From: Staphylococcus haemolyticus
Lineage (GTDB): Bacteria; Bacillota; Bacilli; Staphylococcales; Staphylococcaceae
DNA length: 64,000 nucleotides
Reading direction: 5' to 3'
Assembly (NCBI RefSeq): GCF_006094395.1
Contig: NZ_CP035291.1
Span: forward strand, 1,488,001 to 1,552,000
The notes under the pieces are model-generated. The model had not been told where the DNA came from, made no database searches, and saw only the letters and a list, made by a program, of their open reading frames with translations. Each line of letters begins with the position of its first letter. Positions within the stretch are counted from its first letter, which is position 1. Position numbers and translations under genes: made by a program. This document shows, in pieces, positions 45,684-55,106 of this stretch.

Positions 45684-45998
45684 ATGGTTGGTCAAACAAA
45701 CTTATTTGATGATGTCATTAAGAGTGAAGAACGTTTCGTTATAGTAGTACAATCACTAGAAGAAAAAAATGGTCAATTACTAAAACGTACATTAAGAGAG
45801 TACCCTAGTCTTGAACATGACCAAATGGAAAATTTATTTACACATTTAAAAGATGTATTTAGTACTGAACCTTTCAGAGAAAACCAGTCTGCATTTACAA
45901 TTACAGTGTATACAAATTTAGATTATGCTGCTGATCAAGTTTACGCTTATGTAAAGCGATCAAAAGGGAAGCACGAATGGACACATACTGCTAAATAA
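45684..45998 (+). CDS. Hypothetical staphylococcal protein, 104 residues
   Basis: Acidic-then-basic soluble protein reading MVGQTNLFDDVIKSEERFVI and ending KRSKGKHEWTHTAK. No signal peptide, membrane helix or motif I recognise. Predicted alternation of beta strand (FVIVVQSLEEK, FTITVYTNL) and helix suggests a small alpha-beta fold. GAGGTG lies eight bases before ATG 45684. Flanked by terminators on both sides, so monocistronic. Confidence 0.75.
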   Translation: MVGQTNLFDDVIKSEERFVIVVQSLEEKNGQLLKRTLREYPSLEHDQMENLFTHLKDVFSTEPFRENQSAFTITVYTNLDYAADQVYAYVKRSKGKHEWTHTAK

Positions 45999-46003
45999 TA
46001 AAA

Positions 46004-46077
46004 AAGGCATGAGATCGAATGGATCATTCATCATGGTAATTATGATGAAATAAACTACATTCGTATACTCATGCCTT
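46004..46077. terminator. Bidirectional terminator before the HAD gene
   Basis: AAGGCATGAG / CTCATGCCTT with inner ATCGAATG/CATTCGTAT-type pairing, flanked by A6 and T-rich sides, between convergent genes. Confidence 0.8.
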
Positions 46078-46085
46078 ATTTTGTA

Positions 46086-46889
46086 TTACAAAAGTGTTTT
46101 TAAAGCTGCGGGAATACCATTAGAATCGTTATCTAACGTTATTTTGTCTGCAATAGCCTTCAGTTCCTCATTTGCATTTCCCATCGCGATAGCACAACCC
46201 ACTACTTCAAACATTGATTGATCATTTAAACTATCACCAAAACAAATTACTTCAGATAATGATACATTTAATTTTTCACATAATGCTTTAATCGCATTAC
46301 CTTTTGAAACATCCTTTGCCATAAATTCTAAAAAGAATGGTTTACTTGTTGTTACATCAATTTCTGAATTAAAACTTCCATGCATATCATCACGTACTTT
46401 AGCAATATTTGTTGCGTAATCAACGCCCATCGCTTTTGGAACGCTATCGTTAATATAAGCTTTAATATCATTTACACGTTTCATAGGTAGCCCGGTAAGT
46501 TCTGATTCAATATCTCTATATTCATGATCACCATCATGGATAATATGACCATCTTGATATGTCAGGATTAAAAAGTTATGTTCACGACAAAAATCCACAA
46601 TAAGGTCAAAATTCTTCTTAGATACACTTTGACTCACTTCTACTTCTTCTGTTGCTACTTTGATTGTTTTACCGCCGTTGTAACTGATGATATAACTATC
46701 ATGAACATCTAATTCTAATTCTTTTGCAATTGGTAGCATACCTTCAGTTGGTCTTCCTGAAGCTAACACTACTTTATAGCCTTGGTTTTGAATATCTATC
46801 AAGTAATTTTTAGTTTCTTTACTTACTTTATTCTCACTATTAATTAAAGTATCGTCCATGTCCATAACGATCATTTTATAATTACTCAT
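46086..46889 (-). CDS. Cof-type HAD family phosphatase
   Basis: 267-residue HAD hydrolase of the Cof/YidA type. Motif I VMDMDDTLINSENKVS, motif II VVLASGRPTEGM, motif III Lys in KGNAIKALCE and motif IV ICFGDSLNDQSMFE. A C2B cap domain lies between motifs II and III. Such enzymes dephosphorylate small phosphate esters such as sugar phosphates or flavins; the substrate is not predictable. It sits behind thrB on the same strand and might be cotranscribed. Confidence 0.88.
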   Translation of the reverse strand: MSNYKMIVMDMDDTLINSENKVSKETKNYLIDIQNQGYKVVLASGRPTEGMLPIAKELELDVHDSYIISYNGGKTIKVATEEVEVSQSVSKKNFDLIVDFCREHNFLILTYQDGHIIHDGDHEYRDIESELTGLPMKRVNDIKAYINDSVPKAMGVDYATNIAKVRDDMHGSFNSEIDVTTSKPFFLEFMAKDVSKGNAIKALCEKLNVSLSEVICFGDSLNDQSMFEVVGCAIAMGNANEELKAIADKITLDNDSNGIPAALKTLL

Positions 46890-46941
46890 ATCTGAAGTGT
46901 ACTCCTTTCGAAATTTACTCGTTTATATTTTACAATAAATT

Positions 46942-47859
46942 TTATGAAGGATACACAATTTCTTCAACAACGCCAATTTCATTGATTGTTGCTAATTCTG
47001 AATGACATGTTGTAACGGCTTTTCTTAACGCTCTAACTAATTGACCACTCTTCTCCTTAGAACTCATTGTTAATATGGTAGGTCCTGCACCACTAATAAC
47101 TGTCGCATATGCATCATATTGTTGAGCTATAGCTTTAACCTCTTTAAATTCAGATATTAAATGTTGGCGATATGGCTCATGGAAGCCATCCTGTGACATC
47201 ATTTTCCCAGCAAGTCCATAATTATGTTGAATTAATGCACACAGCATCGTATTACTTATTGCACTACTTTGAACCGCGCGCTTATGAGAAAATTGATCAG
47301 GTAAAACGTTACGAGAATCTTCAGTCTTTAATTCATATGGAGGTATAGTTAGAATTATATCAACATCTGGCACATCAATATGTGCTACATTCGTTTCTTT
47401 TGTATCTGGATTATAAAAGCCTGCTAATAAGCCACCATAAATTGTAGGCGCAACATTATCTGGATGACCTTCTATTTCTGTAGCTAATTGAAGTAATTCA
47501 TATTTAGAAAGCTGAATATTGCCAAAATAATTTGCAATGTATAAAGCGCCTACCAATGCAGACGCCGATGAGCCTAAACCTCTAGCTAATGGTATATCAC
47601 TTCGCATTTCAACACTTAAACTAGGTAATTTTACATTATATTTAGATGCGACTTGCTGAGCCACTTTAAAAACATAATTGTCTTTGTTCTTAGGAAGTGA
47701 ATCTAATTCAGAATTTAAATATGTAAATTCCCATTCTTCCTCTTCAATTCGTTTCACATAAAGATGTAAATATTTATCTATAGCCATACCTATCGAATCG
47801 AAACCAACGCCTAAATTAGCAGTAGACGCTGGTATCTTTAAGTGCAACTGTTCAGTCAT
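46942..47859 (-). CDS. thrB: Homoserine kinase
   Basis: GHMP kinase that phosphorylates homoserine for threonine synthesis. 305 residues with [17 protein letters not shown] near the start, the ATP-binding [16 protein letters not shown], and [12 protein letters not shown] near the C-terminus. ATG 47859 follows AAGGAG, which lies inside the end of thrC; the genes are 2 bases apart. Third gene of hom-thrC-thrB. Confidence 0.95.
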   Translation of the reverse strand: MTEQLHLKIPASTANLGVGFDSIGMAIDKYLHLYVKRIEEEEWEFTYLNSELDSLPKNKDNYVFKVAQQVASKYNVKLPSLSVEMRSDIPLARGLGSSASALVGALYIANYFGNIQLSKYELLQLATEIEGHPDNVAPTIYGGLLAGFYNPDTKETNVAHIDVPDVDIILTIPPYELKTEDSRNVLPDQFSHKRAVQSSAISNTMLCALIQHNYGLAGKMMSQDGFHEPYRQHLISEFKEVKAIAQQYDAYATVISGAGPTILTMSSKEKSGQLVRALRKAVTTCHSELATINEIGVVEEIVYPS

Positions 47860-47861
47860 TT

Positions 47862-48923
47862 TTACAAAGCTCCTTTAATGTAATCAATAATACTTGATTT
47901 ATCGTTAGGAAGCGGTTGAATAGGGTTATCTAATATTGAAATAGCAGTATCAGGATCTTTTAATCCATTACCAGTTAAAATAGCTACTATTTTTTTGCCT
48001 TTAGGTAATTGTCCTGCTCGATGTAATTTAATCAGACCTGCAATTGAGGCGTTACTAGCTGGTTCGCTAAATACACCTTCTTTAGAAGTCATTAATTGAT
48101 AAGCTTCTAAAATTTCTTCATCAGTAACGCTATCAATCAATCCATTAGATTCGTCTAACGCATTCGTAGCTTTAGTCCAACTAGCTGGATTACCAATTCG
48201 AATAGCTGTAGCAATTGTTTCAGGGTTTTTAATCACTTTATTTTGAACAATTGGTGACGCACCTTCTGCTTGGAAGCCAAATAATCGAGGTAATTGACTA
48301 CCTTTTTTCTCATGGTATTCTTTAAAACCTTTCCAATAAGCAGTAATATTGCCTGCGTTTCCAACTGGAATTGCGAGTACGTCTGGAGCTTGTTCCAATT
48401 GTTCAACAATTTCAAATGCACCCGTTTTTTGTCCTTCAATACGATACGGATTCACTGAATTAACTAACTCAATTTCTTCATCATTTTCAGCAATTTCCTT
48501 AACAATTTCTAAAGCCTCATCAAAGTTTCCTTCAATAGAAACAATTTCAGCACCATACATAACAGCTTGCGATAATTTACCGAGTGCAATCTTACCCTCT
48601 GGAATAACTACAATTGCTTTTAATCCAGCTCGTGCAGCATATGCAGCTGCTGAAGCTGATGTATTACCAGTAGATGCACAGATAACAACTTTTTTCCCTT
48701 GTTCTTTTGCTTTAGTAACTGCCATGACCATACCTCTATCTTTAAAAGAACCTGTAGGATTTGCACCTTCATATTTTACATATAAATCAATATCCAACAT
48801 CTTAGACAAGTTCTCACAATGAATTAATGGAGTATGTCCTTCATTTAATGTTAACTTTGGTGTGTCGCTGTTAACTGGTAAATATTCTTTAAACTCTTCA
48901 ACTAAACCTTGCCATCTTTTCAT
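47862..48923 (-). CDS. thrC: Threonine synthase
   Basis: PLP enzyme converting O-phosphohomoserine to threonine. The PLP-lysine motif is [14 protein letters not shown] and the phosphate-binding loop is [14 protein letters not shown]. About 353 residues from ATG 48923 ([11 protein letters not shown]). An ATG six bases earlier overlaps the hom stop as TAATG; GAAGGGG would serve either start. Confidence 0.95.
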   Translation of the reverse strand: MKRWQGLVEEFKEYLPVNSDTPKLTLNEGHTPLIHCENLSKMLDIDLYVKYEGANPTGSFKDRGMVMAVTKAKEQGKKVVICASTGNTSASAAAYAARAGLKAIVVIPEGKIALGKLSQAVMYGAEIVSIEGNFDEALEIVKEIAENDEEIELVNSVNPYRIEGQKTGAFEIVEQLEQAPDVLAIPVGNAGNITAYWKGFKEYHEKKGSQLPRLFGFQAEGASPIVQNKVIKNPETIATAIRIGNPASWTKATNALDESNGLIDSVTDEEILEAYQLMTSKEGVFSEPASNASIAGLIKLHRAGQLPKGKKIVAILTGNGLKDPDTAISILDNPIQPLPNDKSSIIDYIKGAL

Positions 48924-48928
48924 AAACA

Positions 48929-50206
48929 TTAAACCCCTTCAACTGGATAAATTTTCTCGATATTAAAATCAGCTTTACTTAAAACGTCCTCTGGTGACTG
49001 ATCTAAACCTATAATAACTACACCATACGTTTGTTCATCACGTTGTTCAACTTGTAGTGATTTATGGAAAGGTAACGTTTCTTTCAATAATGATTTAAAT
49101 TTTTCTTTTGATAAGTCACTATTAAGAACAATATAATAGTTTAACTTCTCTTGAATAGCTACGACATCTTCCGTATCCATAATTTCGCGAGTTGCATCGG
49201 TTTTCAATTCAAAATGAGGTGGTAATGTATGCGTATTTGATTCAAAGAATAATGCCACATTTAGTAAATCACTTACAACAGCACTTCCAGTAGCTAAGCT
49301 ACCTGCACCTTTCCCATAGAACATTGTATCGCCCACTGCATCGCCTACGACATAGATTGCATTATATTCATCTTCAACTGTAGCTAGTTGATGGGATTTA
49401 TGTATTAATGTTGGTTCAACTGATGCGTTTACTTTACTATTTTGATAAGTTCCCTTACCAATCAATTTAATTTTATAACCTAATTTGTCCGCGACATTGA
49501 TATCAGATAAAGTTGTCTGACTTATACCACGAACTTTAACATCATTTAGTTTAATGACTTGGTTAAATGATAAATAAGAAGTGATAACAACTTTACGTGC
49601 TGCATCAATACCTTCTACGTCATCAGTCGGATCTGCTTCAGCAAAACCTAGCCTTTGCGCTTCATCAAGAGCATCTTCAAACGTTGTTTGTTCACGTGTC
49701 ATTTTAGATAAGATGAAGTTAGATGTACCATTTAGTATTCCCATAAATTTAGAAATGTTATTAGCATTCAATCCATTATTAATAGCATTTACTATAGGGA
49801 TACCACCGGCAACACTCGCTTCGAATTTCAACGCAAGTCCCTTTTCCTCAGCTAAATCTTCTAGTAGCTTCAAATGTACGGCTAATAAATCTTTGTTTGC
49901 AGTAATTACATGTTTACCGCTTTTCAAAGCATCTCTTAACCAATCAACAGTAGGTTCAATGCCCCCCATTACTTCAATGACGATATCGATAGAATCATCA
50001 TTTAAAATTTCATTAACATCTTCAGTTAAATGATATCGACTAATATTTATAGGTCTTTTCTTAGATTTATCACGCACTAAAATATGCTTTATAACAATAT
50101 CTTTGTTTAACGTATCTATAATTTGTTGTCGATTCTCTTCAATTATTTTAACTACACCCGATCCCACTGTTCCTAGACCAAGCAAAGCAATATTTAATTC
50201 TTTCAT
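48929..50206 (-). CDS. hom: Homoserine dehydrogenase
   Basis: NADPH-dependent reduction of aspartate semialdehyde to homoserine, the branch to threonine and methionine. 425 residues: Rossmann motif [13 protein letters not shown], the signature [16 protein letters not shown] and [17 protein letters not shown], and a C-terminal ACT domain (about 350-425). Start at ATG 50206 with GGAGGA nine bases upstream; a longer open frame reaches 50245 but lacks that support. Leads the hom-thrC-thrB operon and is divergent from aspartokinase. Confidence 0.96.
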   Translation of the reverse strand: MKELNIALLGLGTVGSGVVKIIEENRQQIIDTLNKDIVIKHILVRDKSKKRPINISRYHLTEDVNEILNDDSIDIVIEVMGGIEPTVDWLRDALKSGKHVITANKDLLAVHLKLLEDLAEEKGLALKFEASVAGGIPIVNAINNGLNANNISKFMGILNGTSNFILSKMTREQTTFEDALDEAQRLGFAEADPTDDVEGIDAARKVVITSYLSFNQVIKLNDVKVRGISQTTLSDINVADKLGYKIKLIGKGTYQNSKVNASVEPTLIHKSHQLATVEDEYNAIYVVGDAVGDTMFYGKGAGSLATGSAVVSDLLNVALFFESNTHTLPPHFELKTDATREIMDTEDVVAIQEKLNYYIVLNSDLSKEKFKSLLKETLPFHKSLQVEQRDEQTYGVVIIGLDQSPEDVLSKADFNIEKIYPVEGV

Positions 50207-50253
50207 ATTTTTATCTTCCTCCATTTGTATAACTGAGAAATACAATTGTTTTA

Positions 50254-50282
50254 TTGAAATATACTTTATTTTAGTATACTAT
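50254..50282 (+). promoter_or_regulatory. Aspartokinase promoter
   Basis: TTGAAA (50254-50259) and TACTAT (50277-50282) with 17-base spacing, pointing toward the aspartokinase gene and giving a leader of about 115 bases. Confidence 0.6.
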
Positions 50283-50352
50283 TAAACCATATTAAATTAA
50301 TAGGACTTTTTAGCATAAAATGTAAATACTTAGCTTTATATTATCATGTGGT

Positions 50353-50385
50353 ATCAGAAAATTAAATAGAATTTTCTGATTTTTT
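50353..50385 (+). terminator. Leader hairpin before aspartokinase (attenuator and/or CodY site)
   Basis: Perfect 11-base stem ATCAGAAAATT / AATTTTCTGAT, six-base loop, then T5, only 20 bases before the start codon. It looks like an intrinsic terminator, but each arm also resembles a CodY half-site. Confidence 0.6.
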
Positions 50386-50404
50386 AGAAAGGTTGATTAG
50401 GTAT

Positions 50405-51787
50405 ATGAAAGTGGCAAAATTCGGCGGTAGTTCAGTTTCAAATGCAACACAAATCAAAAAAGTCCTAGATATCGTTAATAGCGATTCAGATCGTAAAATT
50501 ATTATTGTTTCTGCACCAGGCAAAAGACACAAAGATGATGTTAAAACGACCGATCTTCTAGTTCGATTATATGAAAAAGTAATGAATAATCTTAATTATC
50601 AAGATAAAAGGAAAGAAATTATTCAACGTTATGCAGATATTTTACATGATCTTGATATGGATGATTCATTATTAAAAGTAATTGATGACACATTAGAAGA
50701 GATTATTTCAACTTTAAAAGATAAGCCTTTAAGATTATACGATGCAATTCTTTCTTGTGGTGAAAATTTTAATGCGCAATTAATTGCATCTTATAATGAT
50801 TCGCAAGGTTTTAAAACGACATACCTTTCTCCAAAAGATGCAGGTATTCTAGTTACAGATTTACCGCAACAAGCTCAAATCTTGGAAGAAGCTTATGAGA
50901 AGATTAGTAAATTAAAAGATATTGAAGGTAAAATTATTATCCCAGGATTCTTTGGTGTTTCTAAAAATGATTATGTCGTTACGTTCCCAAGAGGTGGTTC
51001 TGACATTACAGGTGCAATCATTGCTAGAGGAATTAGAGCATCTTTATATGAAAACTTCACTGATGTATCAGGTATTTATAAGGCAAACCCTAATATAATT
51101 AACAATCCGGATCTTATTGAAGAAATTACGTATCGTGAAATGCGAGAACTTTCATATGCTGGGTTTAGCGTCTTCCATGATGAAGCATTGCAGCCACTCT
51201 ATAAACACAGAATTCCAGTGGTTATTAAAAATACTAATCGCCCTCAAGATAAAGGTACATTTATACGCCATGATAGAGATGTAAGTGATAAAAATGTCAT
51301 TATAGGTATAAGTTGTGATAAAGGATTTAGTGTTATTAATATTAAAAAATATCTAATGAATAGACAGGTCGGCTTCACACGTAAAATTCTTGAAATATTA
51401 GAAGATTACAATATTTCTTTCGACCATATGCCTTCAGGTATTGATAGTATTAGTATCATCCTTCGAACACATCAATTAAAAGGTAAAGAAAAAGATGTAC
51501 TTAACGCTATACGTAAACGTTGCGATGTTGATGAATTAAGTATTGAACACGACTTAGCGATTTTAATGATTGTTGGTGAAGGAATGAATAAAGCAATCGG
51601 TACTGCTAACACTATTACCCATGCGTTAGCAGAGTCTAATATCAATTTGAAAATGATCAACCAAGGCTCGTCTGAAATATCAATGATGTTCGGTATTTCA
51701 ATTGAAGATGCAGATAAGGCTGTTTTATCTACATATGAATATTGTTATCATGGCATTTGTTTGAAAAATCTAAATAAGCAAGCATAG
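50405..51787 (+). CDS. Aspartokinase
   Basis: Phosphorylates aspartate at the head of the lysine-threonine-methionine pathway. 460 residues from ATG 50405: KFGGSSVSNATQI, the nucleotide-binding TFPRGGSDITGA and two C-terminal ACT domains (GFSVINIKKYLMN; HDLAILMIVGEG). Its pairing with hom suggests this is the threonine-associated isozyme; staphylococci carry another aspartokinase in the dap operon. No dehydrogenase fusion. Confidence 0.93.
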   Translation: MKVAKFGGSSVSNATQIKKVLDIVNSDSDRKIIIVSAPGKRHKDDVKTTDLLVRLYEKVMNNLNYQDKRKEIIQRYADILHDLDMDDSLLKVIDDTLEEIISTLKDKPLRLYDAILSCGENFNAQLIASYNDSQGFKTTYLSPKDAGILVTDLPQQAQILEEAYEKISKLKDIEGKIIIPGFFGVSKNDYVVTFPRGGSDITGAIIARGIRASLYENFTDVSGIYKANPNIINNPDLIEEITYREMRELSYAGFSVFHDEALQPLYKHRIPVVIKNTNRPQDKGTFIRHDRDVSDKNVIIGISCDKGFSVINIKKYLMNRQVGFTRKILEILEDYNISFDHMPSGIDSISIILRTHQLKGKEKDVLNAIRKRCDVDELSIEHDLAILMIVGEGMNKAIGTANTITHALAESNINLKMINQGSSEISMMFGISIEDADKAVLSTYEYCYHGICLKNLNKQA

Positions 51788-51792
51788 TTAAA

Positions 51793-51850
51793 AAGCATCT
51801 AGTATTTAAGTAGTCATGTTTTGTACATTCCACTTAAATATTAGATGCTT
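51793..51850. terminator. Bidirectional terminator
   Basis: AAGCATCTAGTATTTAAG / CTTAAATATTAGATGCTT nearly perfect 18-base arms between convergent genes. Confidence 0.85.
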
Positions 51851-51852
51851 CT

Positions 51853-52434
51853 TTATAATTTGTTATGAGCTAATGCCTCATTGATACGTTGCTCCCCTAC
51901 GACAACTTTTAATATAACAAATTGATAATAACTTAATGAGTCTAAAACCATTTTATAATTAGGTAATTGATGGTAATTTTGATTATCCAATAAGTCGTAC
52001 ATTAGCACGATTTCTGGTTTAATATAATCTACTCCCCATGTCAGCGAATGAAAATAAATACTATTCTTAGGAATTCTAATATTACTATCTAATCTAAATA
52101 TCCACTCTTCATTTACGACATCATAAATAAAGATATTCATTAATAATTCTCCGTTAAAAGTAATATCTATGTGTGCAATTTCGGGTACACTTAATTGGTC
52201 TCGATTCATTAAATTATTATTTTTATCATAATAATTTAAATGATACGTGGACGAAATTACTTTTAATACTTCAACTAGTTGTTTACGCTCTACGCATATG
52301 TCGACTCTAGAAGGTAGAATAAAATTATCACTTAAAAATAGCTGCATTGCGACTTCCCCATGAAATTTGAATGAAGTACGACATTCATTTTTTAATATTT
52401 TAACTAGCTCTTCTACATGTTGTTGATGTTCCAT
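51853..52434 (-). CDS. Nucleotidyltransferase-like protein, degenerate active site
   Basis: 193 residues from ATG 52434 (MEHQQHVEELV), six bases after GGAGGT. The order of segments resembles ANT(2'')-like nucleotidyltransferases: GEVAMQLFLSDN in place of GGWAxDLxLG, RVDICVERKQLVEVL in place of R-x-DIDIxV-x-R, EEWIFRLDSNIRIPK and the C-terminal YIKPEIVLMYDLL. The second Asp of the DxD pair is replaced (VDICV), so catalysis is doubtful. Family placement is my inference; it could be a pseudo-enzyme. A CcpA-like site overlaps its upstream region. Confidence 0.6.
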   Translation of the reverse strand: MEHQQHVEELVKILKNECRTSFKFHGEVAMQLFLSDNFILPSRVDICVERKQLVEVLKVISSTYHLNYYDKNNNLMNRDQLSVPEIAHIDITFNGELLMNIFIYDVVNEEWIFRLDSNIRIPKNSIYFHSLTWGVDYIKPEIVLMYDLLDNQNYHQLPNYKMVLDSLSYYQFVILKVVVGEQRINEALAHNKL

Positions 52435-52449
52435 ATTACTACCTCCAAA

Positions 52450-52462
52450 GGAAACGCTTTCA
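52450..52462. promoter_or_regulatory. cre-like site upstream of the NTase-like gene
   Basis: Reverse strand TGAAAGCGTTTCC fits the cre consensus TGWAANCGNTNWCA except for the last positions, and lies just before the ribosome site. Confidence 0.35.
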
Positions 52463-52719
52463 TACATTAATTATACATATCCTTATTTCTGATTTCAATT
52501 TACGAATTGTGAAGGATTGTAAATTTGATAATAAACAAAATAATAATATTGCTAAAATTAGGTAATATTTATTATTTTAATAATTTAACTTAATTTACAT
52601 TTTGTTGAACTACGCAATTATAATAGATATAATTTATATGTTATTTCATATCGCTCACATTATTACTATTTATATAAAAGAGTGATATAAAATTAAAATT
52701 CGAACATAGGTGATGAATT

Positions 52720-53577
52720 ATGACATTAACAATTATCTTAATTGTTATCATCGTTATACTTATTTTGGCGTTCATCTTAAATCAACGTTACATGCAAGAT
52801 AGAGTTGATACAGAAGTGTACGCAAGAAATCAGATGGTAACTAAGAATGCGACGCTTAGCAATGAAAATTTAGAACTTAAAAATCAAATGCTTAGTTCTA
52901 ATAATGATGTTAGTTCACATGCAAAGCGCAACGCAAAACACGTTTTAACTAGCATTCTTGATAAGTATAAAGACGAAGGCAAGTTAAAGTATTACGATAT
53001 TATAACGACAAGTAATTTAGCTACGAAACACCCTTTCTTTGAGTACGCTAGAACATTTGATTATATTGTCGTTTCAGATGTTGGCTTAATCAATATTGAC
53101 GTCAAAAACTGGAAACAAAAAACGTTCTACCATTTTGATGCACCGGTAGATGACGATATGCAAATTGATACAAGTGATGTTAATCAGATTGTCGGTCATT
53201 ATGTAAGCAAACAATATCACAGTCAGTTTGATTCACCACGTAGTGAAATTTATACTTTCGTTGAAAAAATCCAAAACAATCGCGTAATTTATGAATTTTA
53301 TGATCATGATCCGTATGAACAAGCGGCGATTAATTCTAAAGTTTTAAAAGATGGTATTGAAAATCATTTCAATCATAAAGTACAAAGCATCGGTGTCGTT
53401 TACTTTAGCGATGGTAGCGTAAATATCATTGAGGGATCTGAGGAAAGAGCTCAATATGTAGACACCGTTTCAACTAAATCATCACTTGAAGCGGTAATCA
53501 AAAATGCAATTGATTTATCTAAACACCCACTTTCTGAAGACCAAGTTAACAAAATCGTAAATAGCTTTAATAATTAA
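52720..53577 (+). CDS. Membrane-anchored NERD domain protein
   Basis: 285 residues. One N-terminal helix (LTIILIVIIVILILAFIL), a coiled linker (about 30-65), then a NERD (nuclease-related) domain with FDYIVVSDVGLINIDVKNWK, which carries the hallmark Asp and xVKNWK of restriction-like nucleases. The NERD fold suggests nucleic-acid processing but activity is unproven in staphylococci. GGTGATG precedes ATG 52720. Convergent with the nuclease gene. Confidence 0.8.
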   Translation: MTLTIILIVIIVILILAFILNQRYMQDRVDTEVYARNQMVTKNATLSNENLELKNQMLSSNNDVSSHAKRNAKHVLTSILDKYKDEGKLKYYDIITTSNLATKHPFFEYARTFDYIVVSDVGLINIDVKNWKQKTFYHFDAPVDDDMQIDTSDVNQIVGHYVSKQYHSQFDSPRSEIYTFVEKIQNNRVIYEFYDHDPYEQAAINSKVLKDGIENHFNHKVQSIGVVYFSDGSVNIIEGSEERAQYVDTVSTKSSLEAVIKNAIDLSKHPLSEDQVNKIVNSFNN

Positions 53578-53587
53578 TTCATTAAGT

Positions 53588-53640
53588 AAGCGATTGACAG
53601 TGAATCTACATACTGATACACGTGTCAATCGCTTATTTTT
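53588..53640. terminator. Terminator between NERD gene and nuc
   Basis: AAGCGATTGACA / TGTCAATCGCTT stem followed by ATTTTT, between convergent genes. Confidence 0.85.
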
Positions 53641-54175
53641 AACTCCATAAATTCACTTTATCCTTTTTAGCTTGTTGCTCATCTTTTTCAAAGAGAGAAC
53701 GATATTTGCCATTCGGTGAGAAGTACTTTTCACGTGCTAATCCATTTTTAACTAATTCTTCGTTGTACATAATGTTCTCATCTAACCACACATAAGCAAG
53801 TGTCCGACCATATCTATCTTCTTTTTCTTTGTCATATTCTAAATATACATCTTTCCCATTTAAGTGTTGTTTACTATAATTAGATGCTTCTTTACCATAT
53901 GGTTGAACTGGTGTGTTAGGTTTGACTGTTTCTGGAGTATCTATACCTATAAGTCTAACTTTAATTTCTTTCCCTTCGCTATTTGTTGCAACAAATGTAT
54001 CACCATCTACGACTCGATCTACATGTACTTTTTCTTTGTCTTTAATGTTAGTACTGTTTGATGACTGTGAACCATTATTTTTAAAAGGCCCAGTGTGATT
54101 AATAAATTGAAAGGCTAATACGCCTACCACTAAAACAGCTAAAACTATGATACTTAATGATTTTTTCGAATTCAA
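53639..54175 (-). CDS. Thermonuclease family protein, membrane-anchored (Nuc2-like)
   Basis: Calcium-dependent staphylococcal nuclease fold, 178 residues. Catalytic residues are in HVDRVVDGDTFV, KVRLIGIDTPET (Arg and Glu) and KEDRYGRTLAYVW (second Arg). The N-terminus (KKSLSIIVLAVLVVGVLAFQ) is an uncleaved anchor without a signal peptidase site, as in S. aureus Nuc2. The best start is TTG 54175, six bases after AGGTG; the GTG at 54184 is part of that ribosome site. Confidence 0.93.
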   Translation of the reverse strand: MNSKKSLSIIVLAVLVVGVLAFQFINHTGPFKNNGSQSSNSTNIKDKEKVHVDRVVDGDTFVATNSEGKEIKVRLIGIDTPETVKPNTPVQPYGKEASNYSKQHLNGKDVYLEYDKEKEDRYGRTLAYVWLDENIMYNEELVKNGLAREKYFSPNGKYRSLFEKDEQQAKKDKVNLWS

Positions 54176-54342
54176 AGATGTCACCTACGCTTTTAATTTC
54201 AATAATAAATATAATATATAAATTAAAATTAGTCGTCAATGACTTCTTATTTTAGTTAGACGATGATAGTATCTACTTTTATCGCAAAAAGTGAAAAAAT
54301 TAGAGCTATCATGCTATAATAAATGCGTTAGGAGTGACATCA

Positions 54343-54534
54343 ATGTCTGAGAAAAATGAAAATTTATTGACAACCGTAGCTGTAATTATAGCTATAATAG
54401 TCGGTGTAATACTTCAAATTGTCTATAAGTTACCTATTATTGTTTCTGTCGTAGTAGCTGTATTATTAGGCGTCTTAGTAGGATTTATTGCTTATATCAT
54501 TCAATCTATAATACGCAAAAGAAAGAACAAGTAG
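54343..54534 (+). CDS. Small two-helix membrane protein
   Basis: 63 residues, MSEKNENLLTTVAVIIAIIV onward: two hydrophobic helices (about 8-28 and 31-54) and a basic tail IIRKRKNK. Start at ATG 54343, six bases after TTAGGAGTG. An extended -10 (TGCTATAAT, 54312-54320) precedes it. No recognised family. Confidence 0.75.
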   Translation: MSEKNENLLTTVAVIIAIIVGVILQIVYKLPIIVSVVVAVLLGVLVGFIAYIIQSIIRKRKNK

Positions 54535-54577
54535 CTTGATATAAAACATTAAATGAAATTTTACTTGCAAAAATAAT

Positions 54578-54622
54578 GGGAGTAAGACAAAGAATTCAAA
54601 CTGAATTTTTTATCTTACTCCC
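54578..54622 (+). terminator. Terminator of the small membrane protein, repeat-like
   Basis: GGGAGTAAGACA / TATCTTACTCCC stem and T7. The left side GGGAGTAAGACAAAGAATTC resembles the end of the 62943 repeat. Confidence 0.8.
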
Positions 54623-54773
54623 AACTTTTTTTATATTTAAGGTTAACTTCTTAATATTGTGGTATTTATAAGGAACACCTTAAATGTATAAAATTAATTT
54701 TAAAAAATGATTAATTTATCACAATTTTAACTAACAAAAAGCCTCATCATTAAACAATTAGCGAGGTGTTATT

Positions 54774-54953
54774 ATGGAAATTCTAGACGTAATTATAGAT
54801 AATCACGGTCTAATTTATAAAGTACAAACACAAAATGGCCATGTATTCGAACATACTTTGGCGAAAGATACACCTCCAGATAAGGTTGCTCAAGTGTTAA
54901 GGTTATTAGCCACTCATGTTGACAATCTAGAAACTCAAAAAAGAGATAATTAA
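54774..54953 (+). CDS. 59-residue hypothetical protein
   Basis: Short gene from ATG 54774 with GAGGTG seven bases upstream: MEILDVIIDNHGLIYKVQTQ, then NGHVFEHTLAKDTPPDKV and a helical end AQVLRLLATHVDNLETQK. The pattern (strands, then helix) and clear ribosome site argue for a real small soluble protein. Flanked by terminators. No known motif. Confidence 0.65.
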   Translation: MEILDVIIDNHGLIYKVQTQNGHVFEHTLAKDTPPDKVAQVLRLLATHVDNLETQKRDN

Positions 54954-55008
54954 TGAATTTACCAAGCCAAATCTCAAATTTTAAATTATAGTATTATATT
55001 TCACAAAA

Positions 55009-55072
55009 GTCAGGACATAAAGTGTTTTGGTTCTTGGAAACCATTCTCTTAAGAGCAAACTTATGTACTGAC
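55009..55072. terminator. Terminator of the ABC/two-component operon
   Basis: GTCAGGACATAA / TTATGTACTGAC outer stem with an inner GGTTCTTGGAAACC hairpin, between convergent genes. Confidence 0.7.
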
Positions 55073-55106
55073 TCTTTTCTTCATATTTAACTACAACCAT
55101 TAAATT

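Noticed and set aside
48349..50033. Long plus-strand frames opposite thrC and hom
   Set aside because: Antisense shadows of well-conserved enzymes.
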